Below, piece by piece: positions 12,708 through 25,518 of a DNA stretch of 64,000 nucleotides. The stretch comes from Apostichopus japonicus (Eukaryota > Echinodermata > Holothuroidea > Aspidochirotida > Stichopodidae): assembly GCF_037975245.1 (NCBI RefSeq), contig NC_092561.1, positions 20,657,008 to 20,721,007 of the forward strand, in the 5' to 3' direction. Every line of letters begins with the position of its first letter. The first letter of the stretch is position 1. Made by a program: the position numbers and the translations under genes. Under the pieces are notes generated by a model. That model worked only from the letters and a program-made list of their open reading frames with translations. It was not told where the DNA came from and ran no database searches.

Positions 12708-13939
12708 CTGTCGAAAGAAAAGAAAGGATACAAGAGAAAACGAAAAAGAAATAAGAGAGTTAATTGAATAAAACACGATATTAGTGGAAGCTTATATTTG
12801 GATGAGAGTTTTGCGCTAAATCTTATACCGGTTTGTTTGTAGCTAGTTTTTAGTGTCACCCGCTCACACCCTGCCTTTATATGCTCATTCAATGATATTT
12901 TTAGCAAAGTTTTCAAACATTTCTAAGTGTGTTTCAATAAAGAAAACATATGCATTAAAGAAGCCGCATTGCTTATTACTAAGCTTGCCTACACATCACA
13001 TCGGTGGGTATCCCGATGTGTTTTGGGCCGTGTTGGCTTTTTTACAATTGGGAACATAAGTTGTGATGAGAAAAAACGTGGATTCTCCTGGATTAAAAAC
13101 CCACTTTATTTGGCGGAGTCGAACCCGCGAGCTTTCAGCCGTGCGGTTTCATTGCATCTGAAGTCTTAATCCAAAATGACCATAACAATGGTCTTCAGTT
13201 GGAAACTCGAAAGTAATTAAAACCAACCATAAAGTTGAAACTATATGGATTGTTAACATTGATTAAGAAATATCCAACTATATCTGGTTCGATAAAGCCT
13301 GATCAGCTTAATGTAAAAACCCAGCTCAAACCAAGTTATGACTGTTTCGCAACCGCCTCCAATTTGCTATGACTAGGTAGTTTATATTTTCTTGCGCATG
13401 TTTGCATGACGTGTATCTCTGCGTTCTCTGCTATGAATCCAATTTGATTAATAAGCTTTCCTCGAAGCTCTGTTCAACTTTGTTCATAGAATTTCCAATC
13501 AGTTTTCCTTTGGTTCATTGTGTTTCATAAAGTTTTTTTCAATAGTGAGAAATATATTGAAGTACAAACGTATTTTGCTTTTAATTACCGTGTCGTAAAT
13601 ATTCAGAACCCTTTCGCTTTCTCTTCCGCCTTCTCCACCGCCTACTGTGCCTCCACTTCTTCCAAGCCAGTATCGAAACTGCTCGTTCACCTTTCCAATT
13701 GAAGCCATACATAGAAGCAAGCTTCTCAAGTTGTGATATCTCGCCAACTGTATCATATTGAAATGAAGTCTCAAGTATTGATCTGAAATGACCTCGTCCA
13801 CTTGGTCATCCTCTGCAAAAGTATACCCAGACTGGATGAAGAAGTTCCTTATGATTGGTTGCAGAATATTCACCGATTCCTGAATGTCTTTACCTTTCTC
13901 CTCCAACAGGTCGTCTACTGATTGTGGTATTTCGTCCAT
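12405..13939 (-). CDS. Unknown helical two-exon gene, copy B
   Basis: Joining 13939..13589 to 12707..12405 gives a 217-aa protein. The donor is ACG|GTAATT and the acceptor ends TTTCGACAG|GAA; both are phase 0, as in copy A. It begins MDEIPQSVDDLLEEKG, and the upstream ATG of copy A is AAG here. The core from NILQPIIRNFF to LLLCM is almost the same as copy A. Differences include a Gly/Arg/Glu insertion (GGRESER) before the intron and a short C-terminus (TTYDISD). Length changes are multiples of three. The family is unknown to me. No signal peptide is seen, so a cytosolic product, or one with an unseen upstream exon, are both possible. Confidence 0.72.
13080..13170 (-). repeat. tRNA-derived SINE remnant in copy B gene intron
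   Basis: The reverse complement carries GGTTCGACTCC (13,115-13,125), a near-perfect B box inside a possible T-arm GCGG...CCGC. It also has 'gcaatgaaacc', shared with the SINE near 35,000, and the tail 'ggtttttaatccagg'. It has the look of a Ser/Leu-type tRNA with a variable arm, but the 5' half is too degraded for a functional tRNA gene. Confidence 0.65.
13589..13939 (-). CDS. Copy B gene, exon 1
   Basis: 117 codons. Over the stretch coding VISDQYLRL to LLLCM only one base differs from copy A, so silent sites are conserved as well as the amino acids. Confidence 0.72.
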
Positions 13940-16796
13940 TTTTCTCCGTTAACTGCCTTTCTGCTTCAGTCTATTAAAGGACTGTTTAGTTGACAAAAGC
14001 AAATTATATACAACAGTGTTATTTGTAATATCCAACATAAAGCAACATACAGCTATGCTTTGGATACGATTATGCATAACTCTCACCCAGGCACGTAATA
14101 TCAAAACAAAATGAAAGACAACAAATAAAATAAACCATAAAAATGAAAGAGACAATGAACGATATTGGAATGCTTTGATTTAAAAGTTTAAAAGTAAGTG
14201 AATTCAATACAATAAAATTAGGTTAGGGGTAGGAAAAGTCGCCAACACTATGATGGCAAGTTGAACATTTGGATTTTCAACTGTCAAACTATAAAAATAC
14301 AAGAAACGAACTTCCGTGAATTCTGTGCCACAAATTCCATTATTATTTTAATACTTATTTCTAAGTGATCTTTCTTCAAATTACTGTTTAGAATAACAAA
14401 ATGGCTCTTTTAAACTGCAGTATTAGATAGGTATTTCTCATCAACAAAAATGGATCATTCAAATTTTGATAAAAACATGTGTTTGAAGTTTTTCAGGAAA
14501 TAAAATCTGGTTGTTAGTGTGCCCCCTTCGTTCTCAAGAGTATAAAATAATCTATTTATAAATTATGACTTGTCATTCTAAGAGAAAAAGACAGTTGCAA
14601 CCCGTATAATACGAAATGTCGCTGATCTGAGCGTGATCACGAATTATATGGCATAAATTGGTAAAAAATAGCGATAAGTTAGAACAGCGTTATATGTATC
14701 ATAATCGAACAATGTATAGCACTGCTCATTGCTTAGGACCTTCTGAATTATGTCAACCATATCATGGAAATAATGGTCTTTCAAATATGTATGACGCTAG
14801 CCTGCGAAAGGGGTTTGCAAGTTACGTACGACATGGCACGACCACGACATATACGGTAAAACAAAAAACAAGTATGATATTATATTATAATGCCTTTTCT
14901 GAGACATAATATTATGGTATGTATGTAGACAGTATCGCGAAACAGGAGACCAATATAGGCTACACTTTTACGCCCCCCCCCCACCTCCTCCACCTTCCCC
15001 AATTCCTACATACCCTAAGGTCACAAAAATAGTTGGATACATTAGATTAACTGACCAGTTCCCATGTTTAAGTATTATACTACCTTCAAATAAAAGCTCG
15101 ATTAGGGCGGACGTCTGCCTATATGATATATAACGCCGTAATATACTTTTATATGTGCTGCCTGCGTAATATGCACATGTTCGCATATGATTACATCCCA
15201 TCGACATAATTAGAGGCAGGCTTAAAAATGAATAAGAGAGCGATTAACCTGAGCGATTAATCCACGACAAGGAGAATGAAATTGATTGAGTAGGTAAGCA
15301 CAAGTAATTTGATTAGCTCTTTAGACTACTCACTAATTACACCACCACATAACCACCGTCCCCCTTCCCCTACCGCACCCTCTCTTTCTTAAACAAAATC
15401 TGGCAATGTATAGCTTAATGTTGGATATATAGTAACTGATTTGTGTAATAAAGAATAAAACAAAACCTACCTTGATCAAAAATCGGATTGTATGTGGGCC
15501 TAATTTCTACTTCTAAAATGTGAATAAATCCGGCCCTTTTGTACAAGGTAAGTTTGCTATGTGACAATAATATATCTCAACGTACTCCGCCCAACAACAA
15601 AATGGCTTCTTTATGTTTTCACTTAAATCGTGTATAGCTGTTAGCAAAAATAAATCACTTGTAATATATACATACACATTTATTAGAAGCAAAAACACAA
15701 TAGAACGAGAAAGAATCACAAAGTATGCATAAAATTTCGACGCAATGTGGAAGTTAGTTTCCTTCCGGTAATACTAAAGATAGTAAAGGCAGGCCTTTAT
15801 AGTTCTCCAGCCAGTGTCCATGGACATAACAGCCAACAGTTCTCCTGTAAACTTCTCAAACTTTTGACTCATTAGTCAGAGGAAATGATACTTCCGGTCA
15901 TATGATTGCCTGAATTCTGTATCTATATGGAAAGTATAGGTTTTGCCTAGAATTCGGAAACAAAACAAAACGGCTGAAACTTACTTGCACGGATAAGGAA
16001 ACTTATATGTATTATGCACATCATTAGTAAATAAAGTATATGACGTGGGTATAGGCCTGCGTCCAGTATGTCCCTTCGAAATTTAATTATTTGGATTATT
16101 CTAGAAACCAAACAAATTAACGAACGAACAGAAAACAAAACATCAACAGCCTTTCCCACGCAACCAGCAGAGTTCAATGAAAATGTTTCAAACGCTATGG
16201 GATACTATGGGTAACCTGCATAGGCCTATATTATTTTCTTTGCAAATAAACTTTCTAAAGGCGTTTTATGGAGTCTGTTCTTATACGCTGCGAACTCACC
16301 GCTCGGTCCTCTTGTGTACCGGCACACTCTCCCCTTGTAAGTGCCACCACTGTGTAAATAGTATGTGCAAGAGGACGCACTGACATAGAGAGAACCAGCT
16401 GGGCAGGGATGAGTTACAGAGATACAGAGTAACCAACTTAGCATACTGTACCGACTATACAAAGTATCTTTACGGCGATTTATGAATCGTGAAGCATTTA
16501 CGCCGCTGTAGCAGGCGTATATTACACAAGTACAGTAGGCCTGACAAGTGACTATACTTGTACGATAATCAACAATGCTTGTGTGTGTTTATCACCGACA
16601 ATGCAGGAATTGAAATCAATAATAATTTCGGCAGCCAGCGTTTAATTTCCCGTATCATCAATTGATTAGTTCAATATTGATTCACTCAATATGTGAGTCA
16701 TCTTCTGGGCTAAATGACAATGACCTTGACTAAAATATTTAATAATAGCCTTGATGAGAAACTCTCTGTAAAAATAAAAAACACACCCACAGAACG
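13940..16796. other. Noncoding part of copy B
   Basis: Upstream flank of the copy B gene, aligned in most places with 3,859-7,170. It holds a C-rich run at about 14,970-14,995. No further gene recognised. Confidence 0.5.
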
Positions 16797-16868
16797 AAAA
16801 ACAGAAATTAAAGCAAACATACAAACTAACACATTAAGTGATATCGTATGGAAGGGTGCATGAGAGAG
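16797..16868. repeat. Single unit of the 66-bp repeat
   Basis: 'cacattaagtgatatcgtat' followed by 'gcatgagagagta' is one diverged unit of the sequence amplified at 7,178-9,551. It sits between the same flanks as the array in copy A, which makes it the likely pre-expansion state. Confidence 0.9.
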
Positions 16869-16920
16869 TATACAGTTGTCTGGAGTCTACCTAAGCAGGG
16901 TTGCTTACGTGACAAGTACG

Positions 16921-18972
16921 ACCAGCATTATTTGTTCTTGTTACTTCTCTTTTTTTACCTCCTCCAACAAGAAGCCTGTACTTTCGTTACGCAGTGACTC
17001 GAAACTAATGGAAGTTAAGAACAATACATAGAAGTAGTTGGGTGAAGAAAGTACAAGTGATGTGTCAAGGAATTTTGCAGGAGGAAGAAAGACTGTTTGT
17101 GAACCATAACTAAAAGATAGCCTGTGATATGTCCAAACCAACTATGTACAACATGCATGCATAATTATAAGACAACGATTTAATACTGTGACACTTGCTT
17201 GATAACCAGCGGTGCTTCGATAAATCGTCGCAAAAGCGGTATACGGCCACACACATGTCACCGTATACCGTTTGTGCTGATAAATACCTTTGATATTTTT
17301 TAGTGAGGTTGACAAAAAGTGGGTCAGTGTACACTCCCTCCCCCCCCCCACCCCCACACTCCCGGGTGTGCCTAGTCTTTGTGCTGCGCTTTGTAGATGT
17401 GTTTCAATCGGCAGAAAGTTGACCGTCACACGGAAAGAGTTATCAAGTCAGCTTCAAGTACGTTAAATAAGCCTAACTGTTTACTAATATACTTAGACAA
17501 TATAAATCGAAACTGAAAGACTAAAGGAACAAAACCATTATGGCCTTAATTAATTAATGATTTAAGTAAACATCATTAAGCTGATAGGGACTAAATCTGT
17601 TCATGGAGTGCTTCATATTATTATGTTTATATAATCAGCGTGGATAATCCTTGAAACCATACTTTAACATCTCTTACCGAAGACAAACAAGTATAGATGT
17701 AAACATGAATTATAGCCTGGATTTTTCCACACCGGATCAGTGTAAAATCCCTTTCAGACGACCATGTAACTGAACGAGCTATAATTAATAAGCCCTTTAG
17801 AGTTGATCATTTTGCGAGAATAGGTTACATTTTTACATCCTCCTCCTTGCTAACATTTACATCGTTTGTTTTCATATCATAATCGAATATTGTTGACCCT
17901 TTTGGCGTTTCATAACCCAGTCTCTAAGTAACACACAAAGTTGAAATCAGAATACAATACAATTTCACAGACTGTTTAATGTGTATACAAGTATGCCTTT
18001 AAAACATTTCCCTTGGGAAGGTATAAGCACATGATGCAGGCACTATATATCATTGAAAGTACTTGGTGGGGAACATGCATGGAAGTATTACATTGAAATA
18101 CTTCCTGGTGGGTAATGCTTTTAAGAAGCGGAGCATAGTAGAGTAAATACCGTGTACACTCTGGACTATAGGATATATAGGGTACGGCACAAGACTCGTT
18201 TTACAAGACCTCGGTGCTACTTTTAAAGGACATTTTTTTTTTGTCAGACTTCTATTCTTGCTTTGTCATGCTCGACCAAACATAAACACAAGTTTTAATT
18301 TCATTCCGCATTTAAAATGTGCGAATTGTCTGGAATGCTCCTATAAGGTTGAATCGCCAATGACGTCAGATCCTCAGTGTTTAATGATGATGTTTTATCA
18401 CTAATATATTGTATAAGATAAGTGTAAGAACTCAACCATAACCTGTACTTTGGCATGTTCATGTGAATAGCAGTGTCCACATGAATAAGTTGGATAAAAT
18501 CCAATAGCACTGTTGGGTTTTACCAGTTTAATAATGAATTCATTACAATTGTATATTTTACATTAATGACTTATAAAGGCTATCCTATTGAACTTTGTGT
18601 TGCTTCTAATGAGCTATCTTCCTGGTCTTTTCACTATAGACTTGGTTGTAAGTAGTTCAGCCGTTTCGATATACGAGTGTTTACTGCTAAAAGCGTAATT
18701 TCTCCACAAAACAAGAATATAATTAATAGCTGCATCTACATCATAGGTTTCTGTAACGATCGACATTACCCGGGGCGACTGGGGCAGTGTGGATGAGGAG
18801 GAGGAGGGGAAGAGGGGGTCACTACTCACTAGTAAATAATCAAATCCGACATTTAATTCGCTTACGTACAAATTTGGTTCCAATATTCTAACTCCGCACG
18901 CGGTTGTTATCTTAGGACAGTCTGTCTTCGGTGAATAACTTCGGCAGCCCGCTTACATTTTGATTGTTCTAG

Positions 18973-18974
<2 letters not shown>
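16921..18974. other. No gene recognised
   Basis: AT-rich DNA with short open frames only. There is a C-run at about 17,338-17,352. No splice-bounded coding segment or known repeat was recognised. Confidence 0.5.

Positions 18975-19053
<79 letters not shown>
18975..19053. repeat. (AT)n microsatellite, about 39 units
   Basis: Uninterrupted AT dinucleotides for almost 80 bp. Self-complementary, so it can form a cruciform. Confidence 0.98.
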
Positions 19054-19055
<2 letters not shown>

Positions 19056-19359
19056 AGGCTACTGGTGGGCGCGACTGGGGTGGAATAGGGTTGGATTGGG
19101 GTGGGTTGGGGTGGGTTGGAGGCAATGATTGTTCTTGTCCACTTCATACAGCCCATGGCAGCAAGCCCTGCAAATCAATTCACTTACAAAACTACATTCA
19201 TCCGTTAAGTGTCTTTATTGTTACTATATGCCATGCAGTCCTATACTTGCGTACAGTGCCAATACATGCATGCAACAGCCTATTTGTAGGCCTGTATTGT
19301 TCATAGCACACTAAAAGCGCAGTAAGATAGTCACCATACCGTTATCACGTGATAATTAA

Positions 19360-19567
19360 CCCATACAAAAAAGTCCTGGCATAAATCCTGCAGGATCCTG
19401 CAGGATTTATGCCGGGATTTAGCCACATCCTGCATGTTTATGAAGGATTCCTGTACATGCATCATGGAATCCTGCATGCATATGAAGGATTCTTGTACGT
19501 TTGGAAGGAATCCTGTTCCATATACAGGAATCCTATATGATTCCTGCAGGACTTTTTTTTGTATGGG
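19360..19567. mobile_element. Short inverted-repeat (MITE-like) element
   Basis: The left end CCCATACAAAAAAGTCCTG is matched, inverted, by the right end CAGGACTTTTTTTTGTATGGG, differing only in the length of the A/T run. The 208-bp interior is built of TCCTGCAG / GGATTCCTG words, including CCTGCAGGATCCTGCAGG near 19,387. There is no coding capacity. A TTAA lies immediately left of the first CCC, but it is not repeated on the right, so the target-site duplication is unclear. Confidence 0.75.
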
Positions 19568-20760
19568 AAGCTGTATGGTTTCACTATACCAGCAAAGTGA
19601 TGTATAGGCGATCCAGGGCCGATCTACAGTTCTTTATCTCTTGCTTTGGATTGCCATTTCTGAATTTCAAGTACTATGTGCAGACACTACGTAAACTTCT
19701 CCAACAGCCTCATTGTCGTCAGAATGCTTGTCACATGTTTTTAAGAGATATCATCAATACGCCCCCAAATAAATTTATCGATATGGGTTCTCCCCGAGTA
19801 GTTATACTGAGTATTACCCAGTGTTACGTAGCCCGGTTAGACTTATAAACATTTTGAAGCCATAAACAGATATACAACTTAAATATGCTGGTTGTAACAC
19901 CATCAATATATAACTGGTTGCTAGTGAAACGTATTGAAGCTGCCCTGGATATGCTGGGGGTAAAAAAATCATTTTCATAAGCAAGCAGCATACGTTAACT
20001 TAAAAAAGAAGAAACTTGAATTGATTCAGGAATAAATTAACCGTCCACACCTACGTTAAACTATACTACTACTGAATGCCCAACTGCGCTCAGAGTGGTA
20101 CGATACGTGTGTTATATATACTGCTGTACTTAACGTCCTTCGGTAATGCAAAGAAATAGAGATGAAAAGATGAGTTTGGCGTGCCATACGCCGTGATCTG
20201 TTAGGCATCCTAACGTGTGCTACGCGTATGACCCTCCCTCAACCTATACAATGGTGTGTTAGATCAATTTAAGATGACACACTATACCCGCCAGGCTGGT
20301 TAAGATATGTCCTCCTGCACAAACCCCTACCCCTATGCTGTCCGTCCATTAGTAATCGTCTGATGTACCCCTTCCACACCCTTCTCTTTCTCTTTTCTGC
20401 TCCTTCCAATTCTTCATTTTATTTAAAGTAATTGTGTTGACGCTAGCTAGCATGCACGCACTCTCATTAACATAATTATGTCGAGCTGCGAAATAGCTGC
20501 CATGATGTTATTTCGTTAGCATGTGTTCATTATTAACTGACTCCGATACAGGCGTCGTACACACCTACAATAATTCACGGCAAAGGATTTAATTGGAATT
20601 GACATTGGACCTGCCATATGTAAACCATAGCACACGCGCTATGGTTAATAGAATTGTGTCGGATCTGTTTGGAATGTATACATTGTGTAAGCATTAATAT
20701 TAGCTAAGTCTGCTTGTTTATCAGTATTGTGGCAAAATAAAGCATCTTGACTTTCTGTTC
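19568..20760. other. No gene recognised
   Basis: A 115-codon open frame overlaps this region but begins inside the inverted-repeat element and resembles nothing known to me. The rest is AT-rich DNA without visible structure. Confidence 0.5.
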
Positions 20761-20903
20761 TACTATTACTATTATTAATATTTCTTATTATTAGTATTAT
20801 TATGGTTGTTATTACTATGATTGTTATTATTATTGTTGTTGTTGTTATTATTATAATAATAATAATAATAATAACAATCATAGTAATAATAATAATAATA
20901 ATA

Positions 20904-21002
<99 letters not shown>

Positions 21003-21024
21003 ATAATAATAATAATAATAATAT
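20761..21024. repeat. ATT/AAT trinucleotide tract with inverted repeat
   Basis: A long run of TTA/ATT repeats turning into TAA/AAT. At about 20,810-20,890 the word 'ttattactatgattgttatt' is followed after a short loop by its inverted copy 'aataacaatcatagtaataa'. The tract therefore grew around, or by copying, a hairpin. The poly-isoleucine frames on both strands are not genes. Confidence 0.95.
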
Positions 21025-23190
21025 TTTTTTTTTCATCAGCCAAAATTAAGGACAATTCATAAAGCTACTCAATCAAATGAAGAAGAAATGTTACCAAATG
21101 GCCGGAGAAAATATTTTTATTTATGAATTTGTTTTATTAGATACACATAAAGAAACTGTAGCCAATAATACAAATTCAAGAACGTTAACGGATCGTTAAT
21201 TATCAAATTAAGATTCAAGTTTCTGATTAATTGTAGAAGGTGCATTGTATGCCGTCTGCTTCATTCTACCCTCTCATCTGCCCCCCCCCCCCCATTACTT
21301 CATATAGTCACGCAACAAACTTCATCCCTATTCTATGATCATACCGTTTGTTGAATGCCCTCAAATGTTAATTAACTAGTCATCTAGTTTCATGATGTGA
21401 TCTCTATGAACAAAGACGTCATTCTATTACGCAGTGCTATCGAACCTCAGACATTAATAATCTCGCTCATTAATAGAAAATAATTATGATAAAACAAAAT
21501 TAAATCAAATGCAACATGATGGTATATCCAGATAATGAAATTCGCAAATGATCAACAAATATAGTTTTATCCGCCAGTATAACTAGCAGGCTTTCATGAT
21601 GTAGACATATAGGCCTAACGTTACAATAACATAATACACAATGCGATTGCATATGGAACCTTTGAATTACAATAGGTGTCCAAATTTCACAGGGGTGATT
21701 ACCCTGTTCTAACTACCTCTCTACATTCCATGATTCAGATAACATCAAAATAAATAAATAATCTATATATATATAATATGATAACCGACGTGATCTACCT
21801 TTTGTTTTTAAGAGCCTTGGATATCTCAGCGCCTAAACACTTAAAATATGATGAACTTTGCACAGGACACAAAGCCGTGCACAGAAACGACGCTGCCAGC
21901 TGGTAACAACATGCGAATCATATCACCAGTAATTAAGAAATCCCTGTTGCTATGCGCTCACCCTAGCGACGAATGATTCAGGATGGTTATGAACAATGTT
22001 ATATAGTCGTTTAGCAAACCGATTCAGTCACTGCGGTTAGTTTCGTCTGCAGCTGATAGCTTATTAAACCACGGTAGCTGGCAATGCTAACCTATAGACA
22101 TTGTTCAAATTCTATTTATTAACTGCTTTCATAGTCACATGTATAAAGATATATATAAATGCAAATCCAGGGTAGTATAGTTCACGAATGAAGCTAAGGG
22201 TAGTATAATAGTTCTCTGAACCCCAGCCAGTAATTTACTTCTTGTGTACATTTTGTTGTGCAGGTATAAGTTTAACATATTACACCGAACGGCTACAGCA
22301 AATTAATTTGAAAACGTATTCCTTGATCAAGGATGAATTGGACAAGCTGGAACAAAGACAAACATTTATCATGTTTTTTTTTCAATTCCTAAAAAATGAT
22401 TTTGTCTTTGATTGAAGACAAAATCGAGACGTACTTTATGCTACGTCACCAACTTTGCGTAATATTTATCGAGCCTTTAAATTAACCTAAGAGTTTACCA
22501 GTATTTAGTTTCACATATTGAGGCGATTAGATGCCCTGTCTAACATAATTATATAACTAACTACATATAACAAGGCCATCTGGGAGGCTATGTACTCCCT
22601 TGAAATTAGTAGAACACTATTGATAGGAAGTTTTTCAATAAAAGTCAGCATAATGATAACCGAATGATAGGATATAGGCCTATATGGACGTTAATGTTAC
22701 TTAGCAACAGGTTGAGAATAACGTAGACACGTTTTTACTAAGTAAAAAACAATAGGTTTAAATCTTCGCATATGGTAATTTGTAAAATATTTTGCCATTA
22801 TATTTGTTACACCGACGAAATATCTAATAGGTTTGAATTGTGTGCACTTACCGTAAAACGCGAAACGCCAAATGTTGACAGACGATAACAAGGAGTACCA
22901 GATAACACGGATGACAGTGCGCATGTCCGTGTATGGTTATCTTGATAACTCAAAAAATATAGAGCACATGAAATGAAAATGTGTGAACAGCAACAAGAGA
23001 ATAAATTATTGTTTAATTCATGGAAATTAACTGTAAGGGGTGAGAAAACCTGACGCGCTTAGTGGGTTAAATTCTGGGTAAGGGGGTTGGCTTTTTTTCG
23101 ACAAACATTCATATATGAGTAGCCATATTGGCCGAATCTACGAATATGCCAAATGGAAGACAGGACAGTCTATTCTCATGCTACATTTTT
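21025..23190. other. No gene recognised
   Basis: AT-rich with a C-run near 21,280. A short minus-strand frame at 22,924 begins MRTVIRVIWYSLL and reaches a GTAAGT donor-like site after 25 residues, but no partner exon is evident. Confidence 0.45.
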
Positions 23191-23350
23191 GTTGCCCCAC
23201 CTTCCATTGTTAGTGCCCCTCCTACCATTTTTGGTGCCCCTCCTTGCATTGTTTGTGCCCCACATTCAATTGTTGGTATCCTTCCTTGCGTTGCTGGTGC
23301 CCACCTTCAAGTGTTGGTGCCCCTCCTTGCATTGTTGATGCCCCACCTTA
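23191..23350. repeat. 24-bp tandem repeat, 6-7 copies
   Basis: Degenerate units around 'gtgcccctccttgcattgtt'. The translation is low-complexity Pro/Ala/Val and is not credible as a protein. Confidence 0.85.
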
Positions 23351-25518
23351 ACTCTTAGATGTCTCTTCAACCGAGAATATCTCAATGGCTAGCCTACTGT
23401 AATACTTCACAATATAATTGTAAATCATCTCATTTATAGTACCAACGCATGCGACCATTAAACCATCAACCAGATTGTTCTACATGTTTGTTTGTGTAAT
23501 GTTTATAGGTATAGGCCTATACAGTAACTGAGCGATTTGTTTACATTAAAACGTAATAATGTTAGTGATACAGCGTGTACGGTATCTATTAAACAAAGCA
23601 GGTGCATGTCAGAATAGGAAGAGAATTATTAACAAAAAATAATAATAATCGGATACAACTGCAATTTTTGAAATAGTAGTTAACTTTCCGAGGATTTCAA
23701 GGGACAGTAAAAGGTATTTCACAATCCAGGTAAACTTTGTTAATATTTTGGTTGATTTGCCTTCATTCGGACTATTCTCTCATGATTCTGATCTTTCCCT
23801 GGTATTTAAGTGTGTGTGTGTGGGGGGGGGGGGGTGGGGGACGTTATCATTTCAGTAACATTATTTATAAATTTGGTGAACTATATCAACAAAATATTTA
23901 CCATTTGCAAAAATGAATAAAGAAAAACCATAAAAATATAACGCATACTTGGGAAGGGGGGGGGGGGCTTTAGCCCAAGAAAAAGATCCAGGGCACTCAG
24001 TCCCCCCCCCCCCCACCGACAAACCCTCACATTGGCAGACAGAATATGTCAACAATCCTTGTGTACAGTACATAAATATATAATTTACGGTACAAAAGGA
24101 GTGAAACAGTCAAAAATCCTTCAACATTGCAAAATATAGCACTGTTCTGCCATTTTACTAATATTTCTCAAAAGGTGGGGGGGGGGGCACTTTTCCCCTG
24201 GACGACTTAACATCTGAGTCTCTCTTCTCGCCTCCCGATATAACAATAAAAAACTTTGTTGCACATATGGCATTAAAGCGACATAGCCTCAGATTATAGC
24301 AATCACTGTTCACTCACTTCGGTGGCTGGGCGGGGATAGACTGCAGAAATAAATGAATCAATTCGGCGACGACCAACTTAGTTACAAACATATTTTCGGG
24401 TCATGTTTCCATGGTTTTGGCTTGAAAAAAATTGTAACCCGTATGAATACTATCTCCGTAAGGCTACAAGGTGAACTCCCTAGTATTTTACGACGGTAAA
24501 GTGAACATATACAAGTTCCTCCACTCAACATACTTTATAGCATTTGTTATTGCACTTATATGACTTATATATACAGCTAGAAATGTAAGCTCTTAATCCG
24601 TTGGCTTAAAGAAGACACTTTTCATTTGATATAAAACCAGATGTGACCTCGACAGGTCATGACCAAAATTAGAGAGAGAAATAGAAAATAAAAGGGTGAC
24701 AGAGCAATCACACAAAATAACAGTCCCTTTAAAACCTAACGATACGGGTCGTAAAGTTTTACGGGTTCAATAGCAGAGAGTACCATATAGCCAAATTGAA
24801 ATGAGAAACCAGCATTTTGTTCATGCACGCACTGAGGTATCCTTCCCGTCGAAGTAAATTCTGGATAAGTAAAACCAAGTATTTGTGAGTTGTGATACTA
24901 AAATGTAGACGATGAGGTCAGAGGCCATTATTTTGAGTATCGAGGTGTTGTTCAGTACGGAAGCGTACTGCCAAATTAATGTTTTGTTTCTAAAGTTTTC
25001 GAAATTTCAAAAATGTTATGGTTAGGATTGTTTCTTTGTTCGTGGCATTAATACGCTTCCGTAGTTATTGAGCTTTAAAATAAAAGAATCTGAAGTAACA
25101 AATGAAGCTTTCGATATCGTCCTAGCGGCATATTTTGCATCTGTAGGATTAAATATTAATATGAGTGTGGGTGCGACAGAGTCATAACAGTAGCTGGGAG
25201 TCATTAACTGTTCATTTGGGAGGTGGGGTGGGGGTGGGGGTCTTGTACCACCGGTGGTCAAAGTCTATCACTTCGCCCTTTGTTCGATGTTTTGTAACAT
25301 GTTCATGTTTTGCGTATATCTTCCGAATTGCCCAATATTGTGATACCAGGCGATGTCGCACATACCTTGGAATAAGTTTCAGAAAGTGTTTCTGCTGAAT
25401 TTTACAACCCTTTACAATATTATTTTCCTGATATTGTGGAGGGTCGCCAAATGGTCAGTATCATATCTCACGGGAAAGGCCTGGTCATGAGGGAGGCATG
25501 TAAACCATGATTTTCAAC
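23351..25518. other. Noncoding DNA with G/C homopolymer runs
   Basis: Holds a (GT)n-to-poly-G tract at about 23,811-23,840, G runs near 23,957 and 24,177, and a C-run near 24,002. No gene recognised. Confidence 0.5.

Larger units (their letters stand above)
10665..16920. repeat. Tandem segmental duplication, copy B
   Basis: Direct-orientation partner of 305-9,600. It keeps both exons of the small gene, the intronic SINE and a single unit of the 66-bp repeat, but lacks the LINE insertion. It has private sequence at about 15,775-16,100. By eye, exons are more alike between the copies than the surrounding noncoding DNA. Confidence 0.9.

Noticed and set aside
13080-13170. Functional tRNA gene
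   Set aside because: Only the T-arm/B-box region is good. No acceptor stem or anticodon arm can be closed, and the sequence recurs as a SINE.
18614-18883. 89-codon minus-strand frame with a Ser-rich stretch
   Set aside because: No motif, no splice context, and the composition is the same as surrounding noncoding DNA.
20645-21062. Poly-isoleucine frames
   Set aside because: Translation of an ATT/AAT microsatellite.
22697-22924. Short secreted-protein exon MRTVIRVIWYSLL... with a GTAAGT donor
   Set aside because: No partner exon or family similarity could be found. One donor-like site in AT-rich DNA is not enough.
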